Part shown: piece by piece, positions 1 to 9,436 of the stretch
Layout of the letters: every line of letters starts with the position of its first letter
How positions within the stretch are numbered: the stretch's first letter is position 1
From: Blastomussa wellsi
Taxonomy: Eukaryota > Cnidaria > Anthozoa > Scleractinia > Plerogyridae
DNA length: 64,000 bases
Assembly (NCBI GenBank): GCA_947652115.1
Contig: OX393566.1
Span: forward strand, 12,858,397 to 12,922,396
Direction of reading: 5' to 3'
The notes under the pieces: generated by a model
The model's database searches: none
What the model saw: the letters and a program-made list of their open reading frames with translations, nothing else
What the model was told of the DNA's origin: nothing
Translations under genes and position numbers: made by a program

Positions 1-1156
1 CAATATATTTTTTCGGTTTGCTGGGGTCGTAGTCAGGCAGCAAGGGGTTGTTTGCCTTGGCATACCTCTTGCTTACCACGCATTCCTCTTTCCACAAAAA
101 AAGCATTTCAAGGTCTGTGATTAACTCCAGCTCGACTCCCGTCTTTTTCAAGAGCGTGTCCCAGCTCAGGCCTGGCGACGTGTAATAATGTGTCGGATCT
201 AACCCATACTGCTCTTGGCATAGGTTTCAGAAGTTCTTGAATACATTAGCCAGCAGGGCGACATCCGTTTTCACGTAAAGATTGTGATAGTCGCCCAGCA
301 TTTTGTGCTCGCCATTCAGTTTGCTGTAAAACTTGTCTTTGTCCAGCAGACTCGTCTCTCTGAATCTCTCCCATGAGTCCATGTACTCTTAAGGGTAAAT
401 ACCCTTTTTGTAAAGCAGTTCGCTGCCTTCTGAAATGTTTGATGTCATTTTTAATGACTCCTTTGGGGTTGCATTTACAAGCGAATCGAGGCTTCCTTGC
501 AGAAAGTTCAAGCTGTCAATGAAATGCAGATTCCCAACTGAAAATGTGATGTACTTTTCCATGTTGTTGGCGATGCATTTCACTTCTTTCTGCTGGTGTG
601 ACATCGCTTACATAAGGTGGTGCACGTCATAGCCCCTCAGGGTGTGAAATACAACTGGAATGGGTGCTGTCTTGGGGTTTATTCGCAGTTTCAAATTGCG
701 TGCATTGTGCGCGGCACCGCCGAACCTGCCCGTTATGTGGCAGTGGTCTTTTACCGCGTCTCTGAAGTTTTTGTGAAGCAAAGGCTTTGCGCAGAATAAA
801 CATGTGTCCTGATTTTTTGCCGCTTCTTTGTGCTCGTTTTCTGACAATCTTTTCAGACAAAGAAAATCCACTTTTGTCTGTGCAAAGCAAAAACATTTTT
901 TGTGGCTTTGGCCCAAATGTTGGTCCAAGAATTGGTCTTTTATCAAACTTTTGTTACAAATATGGCAATCAGCTCCTGCATTAAATTTTTCCCAGTCTTC
1001 TGCTGTCATAACAATCAGTTTGGGTTTCTGTTTTCCTGCCTTGTTATTGGACCGTAAAACATTTGCAAAACAGCGGATGTATAATTTGCGGCAGCCATAT
1101 TGGCGTATATACTTGTGCAGATATTTCTTCAATTGGAAATTAATTTTGGCACACAT
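1..1156 (-). pseudogene. Polinton-type DNA polymerase B (exonuclease side), decayed, cut by window start
   Basis: Reads leftward from about 1156 and leaves the window at base 1. Seen: a zinc-finger-like CHICNKSLIK segment, then paired Cys motifs and DHCHITGRF-GGAAHN followed by VVFHTLRGYDVHHLM. Further on come FIDSLNFLQGSLDSLV and GDYHNLYVKTDVALLANVF. These match, from memory, the N-terminal and exonuclease half of type B polymerases carried by metazoan Polintons. The reading frame stays open across nearly the whole stretch. It is broken by in-frame stops near 605 (after HHLM), near 389 (inside the conserved YPYEYMDSW block) and near 226. Decay by point mutation with the frame kept suggests a fairly young copy. 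It belongs to the same lineage as the + strand copy at 30.85-33.26 kb and differs from the polymerases of elements A and B. Confidence 0.85.
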
Positions 1157-1220
1157 CCGCTTGCTTGGTTGGGATCACGCTCTTTTGTTTACTCCTGTGT
1201 TTGCGTATTATTTGCTTTTT

Positions 1221-1496
1221 CACACACATGAAAGTACTGGTTCTGGACACAGCAAGTTTGCAATTTGTTTCCCTTATCACTGGAAGCCGTTTACAATAAA
1301 CTCCAGAACAACACACACACCAAAATACTGGTTCTGGACACAGCAATTTTGCAGTTTGTTTCAACTTTTGCTGGAGGCCGTTTACACTAAACTCGGCGAC
1401 AATTTGGAGCCAAGTTTAGTGTAAACTCGGCTTCCATCAATAAGTTAAAACAAACTGCAAAATTGCTGTGCCAGAACCAGTATTTTGGTGTGTGTA
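1221..1496. repeat. Foldback (inverted) repeat beside polymerase B fragment
   Basis: Two long arms, about 1314-1396 and 1410-1495, are reverse complements around a short loop near 1397-1409. They start and end with ACACACACC and GGTGTGTGT. A further partial direct copy of the left arm lies at 1221-1313 and contains TACTGGTTCTGGACACAGCA. The same family recurs at 61371-61560, also next to Polinton-type genes. It could be an element terminus or an independent foldback MITE. Confidence 0.8.
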
Positions 1497-1499
1497 GGT

Positions 1500-2828
1500 A
1501 AGTATAAGGTATATGTATGTAGTGTATGTATTGCAATGTTTAACACACAGATTGTAAAAAAATATACTAAAGATTTGCAATTTTTCCCTTGTTTTCAGAA
1601 TTTTATGATAAATCGGGAGAATTTGATAACAATAAGGAGAGTGGGAGGCATCACATCAAATCGGGAGGCTCCCAATCAAATCAGGAGGGTTCGAATCTCT
1701 ACGCAACAGAACCAAAACTGCCAAAATTTGCCTTCACGTGTGAAACTACTGCTACTCGGCCTGTTTTCGAAAACTGAAAAGTGAGTAATATTTCTCGCTT
1801 CTAAAATTATTTTTAATTACTTTACTTTGTGCCTTTTTTCATTTTCAATGGATGGATGTGATAAAATGAAAGGACAGCAGCAATTGTTGCCACTTCATTA
1901 CAAGAAACTTGGCAACAAAAGATGTGTACTTGTAGAGAAAGCCCACTATTATGTCTATAAAACCAGTCAACAGTGCTAAATGCACTAAAGCCTGCTCTTT
2001 CTTCAAAAGGTATTTACACTAGTTAACAGATTTCGAAGGTTAAAGAAAATAGACTGAATCTGAAATACTGGCCAAAGTCGAATATGAATGACTATTTTAT
2101 TTTTCTGTCAATTCACTGTTTCATCTTTTCTGATGCTGAAAGTGCTTGCTAGAATTTTACATGGCTCGCTATACTTTTTTAGGCGCTTTTTCTTGTGCAG
2201 GAATTTTTTTGGTACTTGCCCGAACCCCCCCCCCCCTCCCCTCCAAAAAAAAATAATAAATAAATAAAATGGTCTGTCTCTTAGTTTACCTCTTTATGCT
2301 TTTTCCCAAGCACATGTGAAGTCCACAGAATTGCACTCTTTATAGGTATGTCACACAGAACACAAAACAGCTGCCCGACACTATTGTATCTGAAAAATGT
2401 AAAGGTTATCTAAACTCAGCTTCACAACGTTGCAATATTCTTGTAAAAAATAATAATCGTGCTAGGAGCAACTTTGAAATACACACTCATTCCGAGGCAT
2501 GTGGCACATGATTGGCAGTTGGTTAACAATAGGGAAGATATCAATGATGTCACCCATTGTTATTAATGTGCCAAACAGAAACCTATTGGCTGGTGAAACA
2601 AAGAGCTCTTTTGTTTAACTTTCTGGCAGTTTAAATAACAAAAACGATGTTTGTAAACAAATATATTCCCTGCAGTGGCAGCAATTATTTTTTGCATGCA
2701 TAGCAGCTGAGTGACGACTACAAACTGTGTGAAGTACTTGGATGAAACAAAATGAAATGCTTCAGATCAGTGATTACATGCACATGTAGGTGCTAGGACG
2801 CCAAGCCCATACTGACCGAGCAACTACA
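1500..2828. other. Non-genic, AT-rich, no gene recognised
   Basis: No coding region, RNA gene or clear transposon end was recognised. A C-run followed by an A-rich run lies at about 2227-2262. This is upstream of the MOCOS start. Confidence 0.5.
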
Positions 2829-3145
2829 TTATACAGGGTGGCAGGGCGGAAAAACCAAATACGACCTCCCGTTATAAGGACGCCAAAGGGACCAAAATTT
2901 GGTGAATGCGAACCTTGAGATATAAGGCCCTTTACTTTGGGAGAGGTAAGATTTTGATCAGCAAATAAAACATCGTTTTCTCAAATATCCCTGAGTAAGT
3001 TTAGTAAAGATGAACAAATTTTTTTACTACGTTTTGACCTATGTTAACACAAATGTAACCCTTTCAATTTTGATGTAAAATGGCAAGTTCAGCGTAAAAA
3101 AATTATGAAAAAAGGTGCTTCAGCGTTTTTCCGCCCTGTTATACC
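2829..3145. mobile_element. Small TIR element (MITE), about 310 bp
   Basis: Terminal inverted repeats share CAGGGCGGAAAAAC (about 2842-2855) and its reverse complement GTTTTTCCGCCCTG (about 3125-3138). TATA lies outside both ends and may be part of the target site. There is no coding capacity inside. The superfamily is not assigned. Confidence 0.65.
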
Positions 3146-3439
3146 TGGCCACTTCTGAAAGCAGTTAGAATTGGTGGCTCGTTTGGCTGGGCAGTGGTAT
3201 AAAGAAATATTACAATAGCTCGTCTGGCTCTTTTGGCTCGAGAGTGAGTATTAACCGGTTTTAACGAACCAAAAGGGCCGGCTTGTATGTAGATGAAAGA
3301 CTTAAGAGGTCCTGCATTCTGTAGTTTAGCAGCCCCTGTACACTGCAATATGAGATTCAATGTATAAAGAAGGATATTTTGCCAACGGAGATTCAATTTT
3401 CTTCTTCATTTCTTTCTGATTTTTGACCAGATTCCCCAG

Positions 3440-3600
3440 ACGTATGTTGACTTTCCTTGCCGCCATTTTGAAAATAGTAGTTGAAAACCGCTGCACGTAA
3501 ACATCGTAGACTCTTACCCCATGGGGTAACGCGCAGGGGCGCGAGGGTCGAGGGGAGAGTACGTGCAGGCGATCTACACATTTGGATGAGCATCTGAAGT
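3440..3600 (+). promoter_or_regulatory. Likely MOCOS proximal promoter / 5' UTR with minimal uORF
   Basis: This stretch is locally CpG-rich compared with its AT-rich surroundings. It contains GCCGCCATTTTG at about 3459-3470, resembling a YY1-type site. A four-codon upstream ORF (ATG AGC ATC TGA) occupies 3586-3597 and ends three bases before the main ATG at 3601. The main start has A at -3. The promoter role is inferred from position and composition only. Confidence 0.4.
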
Positions 3601-3709
3601 ATGAGCCATCGAGCTGAGGAAGATGAGTTTGCACATTCTATTGGAGAGCAGTATGGATATGCTGGACAAATTGATCAAATCAGAACACAGGAGTTTAAAA
3701 GACTGGAAG
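3601..3709 (+). CDS. MOCOS: MOCOS exon 1
   Basis: Encodes residues 1-36, starting MSHRAEEDEFAHSI and ending with QEFKRLE, just before the YLDH motif of exon 2. The family has the equivalent pattern of YGYG, then EFSRL, then YLDHAG. The exon ends in phase 1 at a GT donor (3710). This start was chosen because it lies in the CpG-rich upstream region and joins exon 2 in frame. The nearest upstream ATG (3586) opens only the four-codon uORF. Confidence 0.85.
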
Positions 3710-3924
3710 GTACTATGGCTGAATTTTATCCCGGGAATTTACGGTGATCACTCATCACGAGCTATTTTTACATATTAAAGTTAGCTTGTAATGTGTTGAC
3801 CAACGGTACCCCCAGGTATACCTAAGAGCTGACTGTGCGTTCCAGATCGAATTGAAATTTAGAAGTGTTCATGGTCGGCCAGGGTTTTGGGGTACACGGA
3901 ATATACATAAACATATAGACACGC

Positions 3925-4600
3925 AATGCGTGCGAGAGTAATTTTTTTTTTCAGTTTCTGATATGGACGTAATGCCTAATGGGTATTTTTCTTTTGGACA
4001 GCAAAACTAGCCGTCCAAAACGAACGCTCAATGACCAATTTAGTGTTGGGCCTTTCGCTGACGGTGTGTACATTGTAAGTAAATGAGCGCAACACAAAAT
4101 ACGTTTGACCAGGGAACTTGTTCTCAGCAAAACTTTCTGTCGATCACGAATAATATATCTGTAAAAACTGCAGCAATCAGTTTAATCAATCACAACCGGT
4201 CACTATACTGTGCATGTCATTCCATTTTTATTGCACAATTTGACTGGTTTCTTGATGCAACCCCAAACCTGATTGGATTGATATACAGCACTCACTCAGG
4301 TGTGATGCCTAAAAGTTTAATTTGACTACTTTGCAGTTACGCTTGCCACCACAAAGTCTGCAGCAATAATTGAAGGATTCCTTGCACAAATCTTTAAAAA
4401 ACATCAGTGCTTTCAAACTCTCTTCTTTAACACTACTCATTACTACATCGCATTACAATGTTGTGAAGACACTTGAAAAGCAAATCCTCCACGTACCGCT
4501 ATCATTTACTTGTCTTATTTGATTATTGTTGCAACTGAATGCCAATTCTAATTAACAAAGCTATTTCTACCTGAAAATGAAAAACTCAGAGACGCATAGC
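3925..4600. repeat. Dispersed repeat in MOCOS intron 1, inverted copy in intron 4
   Basis: The reverse complement of this stretch matches 41540-42120 over most of its length. Shared landmarks include CGAACGCTCAATGACC, AGTGTTGGGCCTTT and AAATGATAGC next to the TTACTTGTCTTATTTG block. There is no coding capacity. It is a non-autonomous repeat of unassigned class. Confidence 0.75.
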
Positions 4601-5550
4601 CCACAAACTGATTACTAAGCTATGGCAGTTTACTAACTAACATTAAAGACAAGGACGACCCTAACAACAGACAAGGAGCAGTATACAAGATCGAATGCTC
4701 CGACTGCCAAGCCTCTTAACCCTAGATACTCTAGATGCACCACAGATTTTTGGGGGAGAGAGTCCCAATTTGCCACGCAAAGTTCAGAATGTCATTTTGA
4801 TGGCGGTTGTGAATATATGCAAATATGTTAATTAGCATTTTCATGAAATGGTCATACCTACAGCTTAAACCACAACTTATTCACATCAAACATCAGTCTT
4901 TTAATGAAGGTCAAAATATTAAATGTATAGCAACCTTTTCAGCTGTAAATCCCACTTCTTTGAAGCTTGTTCCATTTCTTCCTCATGTCCAGATGTCCTG
5001 AGAGCTGTGGATGTGTTGAAAACGAAGACCCGAAAAGGAAACTGCTTGGAGTGTGCCATCAGCCGCTGCCAATGAGTTTTGAATATGTTTACTTTGAGTT
5101 CAAGCTATTTGGTGTCAACGATTTGTGTGTCAGCACACTTTCTGATTTCTTGCTGCAAATTAGCGATTAAAACTGCTAAAGATTTCTCGATCCAATTAAT
5201 CATGCGGCAATAGATTGTTGTTAAAACAGCAGAAAAAAATTTTGCGAGTCACGCACAGTTGACCTTTGCACCTTTGTATAGTAAAGACAGCATAGCAAAG
5301 TAATGAAGTCACCTCATCGTAATTTGCCCAATATGCATTTAAAACAGTAGAATAATTATTTGTGACAACAAAATATGCCAAAATCGTCACTGAAACGTGT
5401 ATTTCTATATTCTTGGAAATTAATTGAGTTTCACAATTTGACAGTACCAACTGAGATAACTGTCAAATTTGTCACGCGCTCAGATTATATTTTAATTTAT
5501 GCACTACAGAAATGAGAGCAATTTAGCTTAGTGTTAAGCCTTCCACTGAA
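4600..5550. other. MOCOS intron 1, no gene recognised
   Basis: AT-rich intronic DNA. Short open frames are present but none resembles a known protein and no transposon end was identified. Confidence 0.5.
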
Positions 5551-5551
5551 A

Positions 5552-5755
5552 AAAGGTTTTAGACCATTGGGTCTTCGTTTTAGACCAGTGGGTCAACCAG
5601 TGGGTCTTTGTTTTAGACCTGTGGGTCCTCGTTTTAGACTAGTTGTTCTTCATTTTATACCAGTAGGTCTTCGTTTTAGACCACAGGGTCTCCGTTTTAG
5701 ACCACAGGGTTTTGTTTTAGACCAGTGGGTCTTCAGTCTCAAGTCTTTGCTTTTG
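5552..5755. repeat. 21-bp minisatellite (about 9 units)
   Basis: The unit is approximately TTTTAGACCAGTGGGTCTTC plus G, repeated with substitutions and one partial duplication. Because 21 is divisible by three, the + strand reads as a heptapeptide repeat resembling GLRFRPV. I take the open frame as a by-product of the period, not as a gene. Confidence 0.75.
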
Positions 5756-5759
5756 GGTC

Positions 5760-7055
5760 ATCTTTTTTTTTTCACTTTTGGGTCTTCGTTTTCAACAAAA
5801 CCGTGGCCCCCAAAACTTTCCCACGCCTTGCGAAAATATCGCCTGTTCCTTTTTGTAAATCTGGCCAAACTTTTGTTGCCACCAAAATAGCCATCAGGAT
5901 GGCTTAAATACAGGCGTTTAGTGTATGTTTGTAAAACTCCCTGAAAAAGTCTACAATAGTTAGACAAAACGCATCAGAGAATAAACAAGTTTTGCAACTG
6001 AAGGTTGCATAGTGCTGCTCACTAGTTTAGTTTTTAAAAAATTGTTTTAAAGAATTGTTTAAAGAATTGTCTTAAAAAGTTGTTTTAAAAAATTGTCTTA
6101 AAAATGCCTGGCCTTCCCCTCAGGCTTAACATTGATAGGTGCATTACAATATAACATTCTTACCATCATCTTAGCTTTGTAAAAGTGTGTCACAGTAACA
6201 CCATCATTATTTTAACATTGTAGCAATCGTGCTTAGAATATACGTCAGAGTTGTAACCTTGTCATCAATCCTTTGTGGGTAGAATTGCACCCTTTTGATA
6301 TCATAAGGTACCCAGAATGTAAAGTTCTTTTCAGTTGGGAATGCAAAGGTGTATAATGTGAAAGAACCCATAGCAGAAAAAGTCATGTACGTTCTTTCTG
6401 AATAGTGGATGTCAAGGATGTTGGTGAACATTTGTGCAGGCAAAATTTCTTAAAACAAGTCATAGTGACAACAATTGGAGTTATATTTCTTCATAGTTAC
6501 ACCAGTATTTTGTTTTAACGATTACATTTTCATGTGCGCAGGATGCTACAACTATCCTTTTAAAATTGAAGATGTAAAATGAATGTCACCTCTTGTTCCA
6601 TGAGTATGGTCCAGTATGGTCCAGTCTGTTGCACAAGTTGCTGGCTTGCTGCAATTATTGAAGAGTAAGACAAAAATCTGAGCCATGTAATTAAATCAGT
6701 CATGAAAATTATTATTCACCTCATCACTCTAAAGGTCCTAAAGTCTAAATGTGATGCCCAATCACTGTAATGCTAGTGTGCAAGACAGAGGAAACTTTAG
6801 CTCAGCCAACAATGGAGCACACTGGACCTCTAAAATTCACAGATTTTACAATACTATCTTTATTTAGCTTTAAGCTTCAGGTGTGATCTATTTTCTAATA
6901 TCTTGATTGGCATGTGGTTAAGGGGTCCCAGGAATTTTTCCACCTCCAGCTTAGCTCACCAGGGAAAAATATTTTAGGAATATGATGCGCAAAGCCAGGC
7001 AAAAATTTTAGAGGCTGCTGCTCCCTGTGGTCAGTAATATACTCAAAACTAGTTT
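5760..7055. other. MOCOS intron 1, low-complexity and unassigned DNA
   Basis: Contains a short tandem patch of TTGTTTTAAAGAA-like units at about 6030-6105. At about 6120-6155 there is a GGCTTAACATTGATAGGTGC block whose reverse complement recurs at about 45823-45845. No gene was recognised. Confidence 0.5.
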
Positions 7056-7134
7056 TTATTAACAATTAGACTACGAGCCTGAGTTTTCTATGAGCGAATA
7101 GTCAGCGAGGCGCAGCCGAGTTGACTATTGCTCA

Positions 7135-7170
<36 letters not shown>
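7056..7170. mobile_element. Foldback MITE with long hairpin arms
   Basis: The arms include AACAATTAGACTAC with its complement GTAGTCTAATTGTT. Inside these, TTTTCTATGAGC pairs with GCTCATAGAAAA, around a GC-rich centre near 7105-7115. There is no coding capacity. Confidence 0.7.
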
Positions 7171-7324
7171 GAAACTCTAAAGGATTACATTCAAAAAGCC
7201 GCCATTTTATGTTTTATAAAAAATCTTGCCTTCAAAGAGCAATCAGCGTGTGATTGTTTTCTATTGTCAATTAATTTTTGTCTTTATGAATATGAACTCA
7301 ACAACTCGACCTCGCTCCCAAGGT

Positions 7325-7415
7325 GTGGCTTTATAGCTAGAGCATCGCACCGATATTCGCAGAGGTCACGGGTTCAAATACTGTTGAAGCCCTGATTATT
7401 TCAGGCTTTTTTATT
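7325..7415 (+). mobile_element. tRNA-derived SINE fragment
   Basis: A box A-like stretch (TTATAGCTAGAGCATCG) and a box B-like stretch (GGTCACGGGTTCAAATAC) are spaced as in a tRNA gene. The sequence continues into a CAGGC plus T-run tail. The acceptor stem does not pair well, so this is a SINE or pseudo-tRNA rather than a working tRNA. Confidence 0.5.
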
Positions 7416-7419
7416 CCCG

Positions 7420-8520
7420 GTGTAGTCAAGTTTATTCATGCTTCATTTGCTGCATCATTATTACTGTTATGCGGCGTTATGTCTGGAAGCACGAGCTGAA
7501 GTTAATTGTTGCCTGTGATTGCACAGAATTACCGTAAGATGATGTGGTTACAAAGTGAGAATGTGATTACCTGATAAACTGACAAACGCAAATCAGAGAC
7601 AATTCACGGTTCACATATCTCATTATTTAGCTTATGAAATTTTCAATCTCAAACTGTGGTTTGAAAATAACGTACATCGTGTGAGAATGGACTTCCTCTC
7701 TATTGGGTTCTGTAAACACACGAATAAGCAGAGAATGGCAACGTTTTTCACTTACCAACATGCAACGAAAGAAAGGATCGAAAAGGATTGAAATGATTAT
7801 TAAAATGGCAAACGAATTCAAACTCACTGTCGTCCATTTTGCACACTCAAACCTGATGCACATCTGTGAATGCGTGTGGATTTACCGATGGACAAAAAAA
7901 ACTGTAGAAAATCAGGACTGGGCACGCCACCGGGCCGCCAAGCCATCGCAGACCATGGGGCACGGGCCGCTGGGCCGTTGCAAGCCGTGGGCCACTGGGC
8001 CGCGGGCCTGCTTTTAGCAAAACCCCTGTGGAAGTGAGAGTTTTAGACTCGAAAATGTGCTCAAATGCAATCATTTTGTTACTGGTAATAAAAACATGGA
8101 TCATACAGTTTCAAAGATATTTTTAAGATTGTTATATTTAATGTTGAGTTTCTTATGAAAAACCAAATTTAAAGGAAATTTGTTAAGAAATTTCCTTTTA
8201 CTTTGTTAAAACTGTCATGTCATCACTTTTCCTGATTTCAAACCTAATTATCTCGACAACTTGCGTGCAGGCTACCACCTCCCCATTTTCTTTGAGTATT
8301 TTAATAGCCTTTGGTAACATCTACTTTTCATTGCATAGTGATTGTCTGGGCTAAAATAGCTAACTGTTAGTAGGTACTGTCCTTAAATAATGCAGTATCA
8401 GCCTGGAATTATTGTGGAATCTGAGCACTGTCCATTAATATCTTGAATCAACTCCTAGTAGAAGTTTATGTCTTGAACTCGCATGTATAATAATAATGGT
8501 ATTTCTGAATTGTATCTCAG
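7420..8520. other. MOCOS intron 1, 3' part
   Basis: No gene recognised. Around 7925-8015 is a GC-rich patch with repeated GGGCCGC/GGGCCGTT words. The intron ends in a TCTCAG acceptor at 8520. Confidence 0.5.
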
Positions 8521-9361
8521 ATATCACCTACCTAGATCATGTTGGAACAACACAGTATCCAGAGAGTGTTATAAGAAGAATCTACAATGATTTCACCAAC
8601 AACGTTTATGGCAATCCACACAGCAAAAACTCTAGCAGCCAATTGTCAAGTGATATCACTGAGCAGGTTCGCAGTAGAATTTTAAAGCATTTCAATACTA
8701 CTACGGAAAAACACACTGTGATTTTTACTTCTGGTGCTACCGCTGCTTTAAAACTTCTATCAGAGAGCTTTGATTGGCAGGTGGCTATAAACAAGGAAAG
8801 CCGTCACAGAGGCCGGTTCTGTTACCTTGAAGAGAATCACACATCAGTGGTTGGTATCAGAGAAAGAGCTGCTTTAAGTGGGACACAAATAGTTTGTATC
8901 AGTGAGAAAGATTTGATGGAACAATTCAACTTCATAAGTGAAGAGCCAAGAGGCAATTTAGGTGAAACAAGTAATTGTTTTCATGAAGATATTGACTGTT
9001 GCAACAACTTATTTGCCTTCCCTGCAATGTGCAATTTCTCAGGGAGAAAGTACCCTATGGAATGGATTTCTCGAACTAAACAAGGATCATTATTCAATAG
9101 TGATTGTCAGTGTCATTGGTTTGTTGTTCTGGATGCATCTTCATTTGTAAGCACTTCTCCTTTGGATTTGGTTTCTTGTGCAGCAGATTTTGTTCCCATT
9201 TCCTTTTACAAGATGTTTGGGTTTCCAACTGGTTTGGGTGCTCTTATTGTAAAAAACAATAGCTCTCACATTCTACGTAAATGTTACTATGGCGGAGGAA
9301 CTGTGCAGGCTACAATTTCTAGTGAAAGGTTTCACATCACTAAAGACAACTTAGCTGAAAG
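8521..9361 (+). CDS. MOCOS: MOCOS exon 2 (PLP-binding aminotransferase class V domain)
   Basis: Encodes residues 37-316, the bulk of the NifS-like cysteine desulfurase domain. Landmarks in order are TYLDHVGTTQYP, YGNPHSKNSSSQL, TVIFTSGATAALKLL, CYLEENHTSVVG, FVVLDASSFVSTSPLDL and PISFYKMFGFPTGLGAL. The lysine of SFYK (codon 9210-9212, residue 267) aligns with the PLP Schiff-base lysine of the family. The YYGGGT segment follows. The exon opens after a CTCAG acceptor in phase 1 and closes in phase 2 at AAAG|GTATGT. The reading frame is intact throughout, and identity to vertebrate MOCOS is evident by eye. Confidence 0.95.
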
Positions 9362-9436
9362 GTATGTTACTTCCTTTGTACTGGCATAAAGACAGTCAAA
9401 TGCTTGCAACAGTTACAAGACATCTGTTAGTTATCT

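Noticed and set aside
828..1424. 198-codon + strand open frame
   Set aside because: It lies antisense to polymerase B and the foldback repeat and has no protein resemblance.
7325..7415. tRNA gene on the + strand
   Set aside because: The D-arm is shortened and the acceptor stem does not pair; better explained as a SINE remnant.
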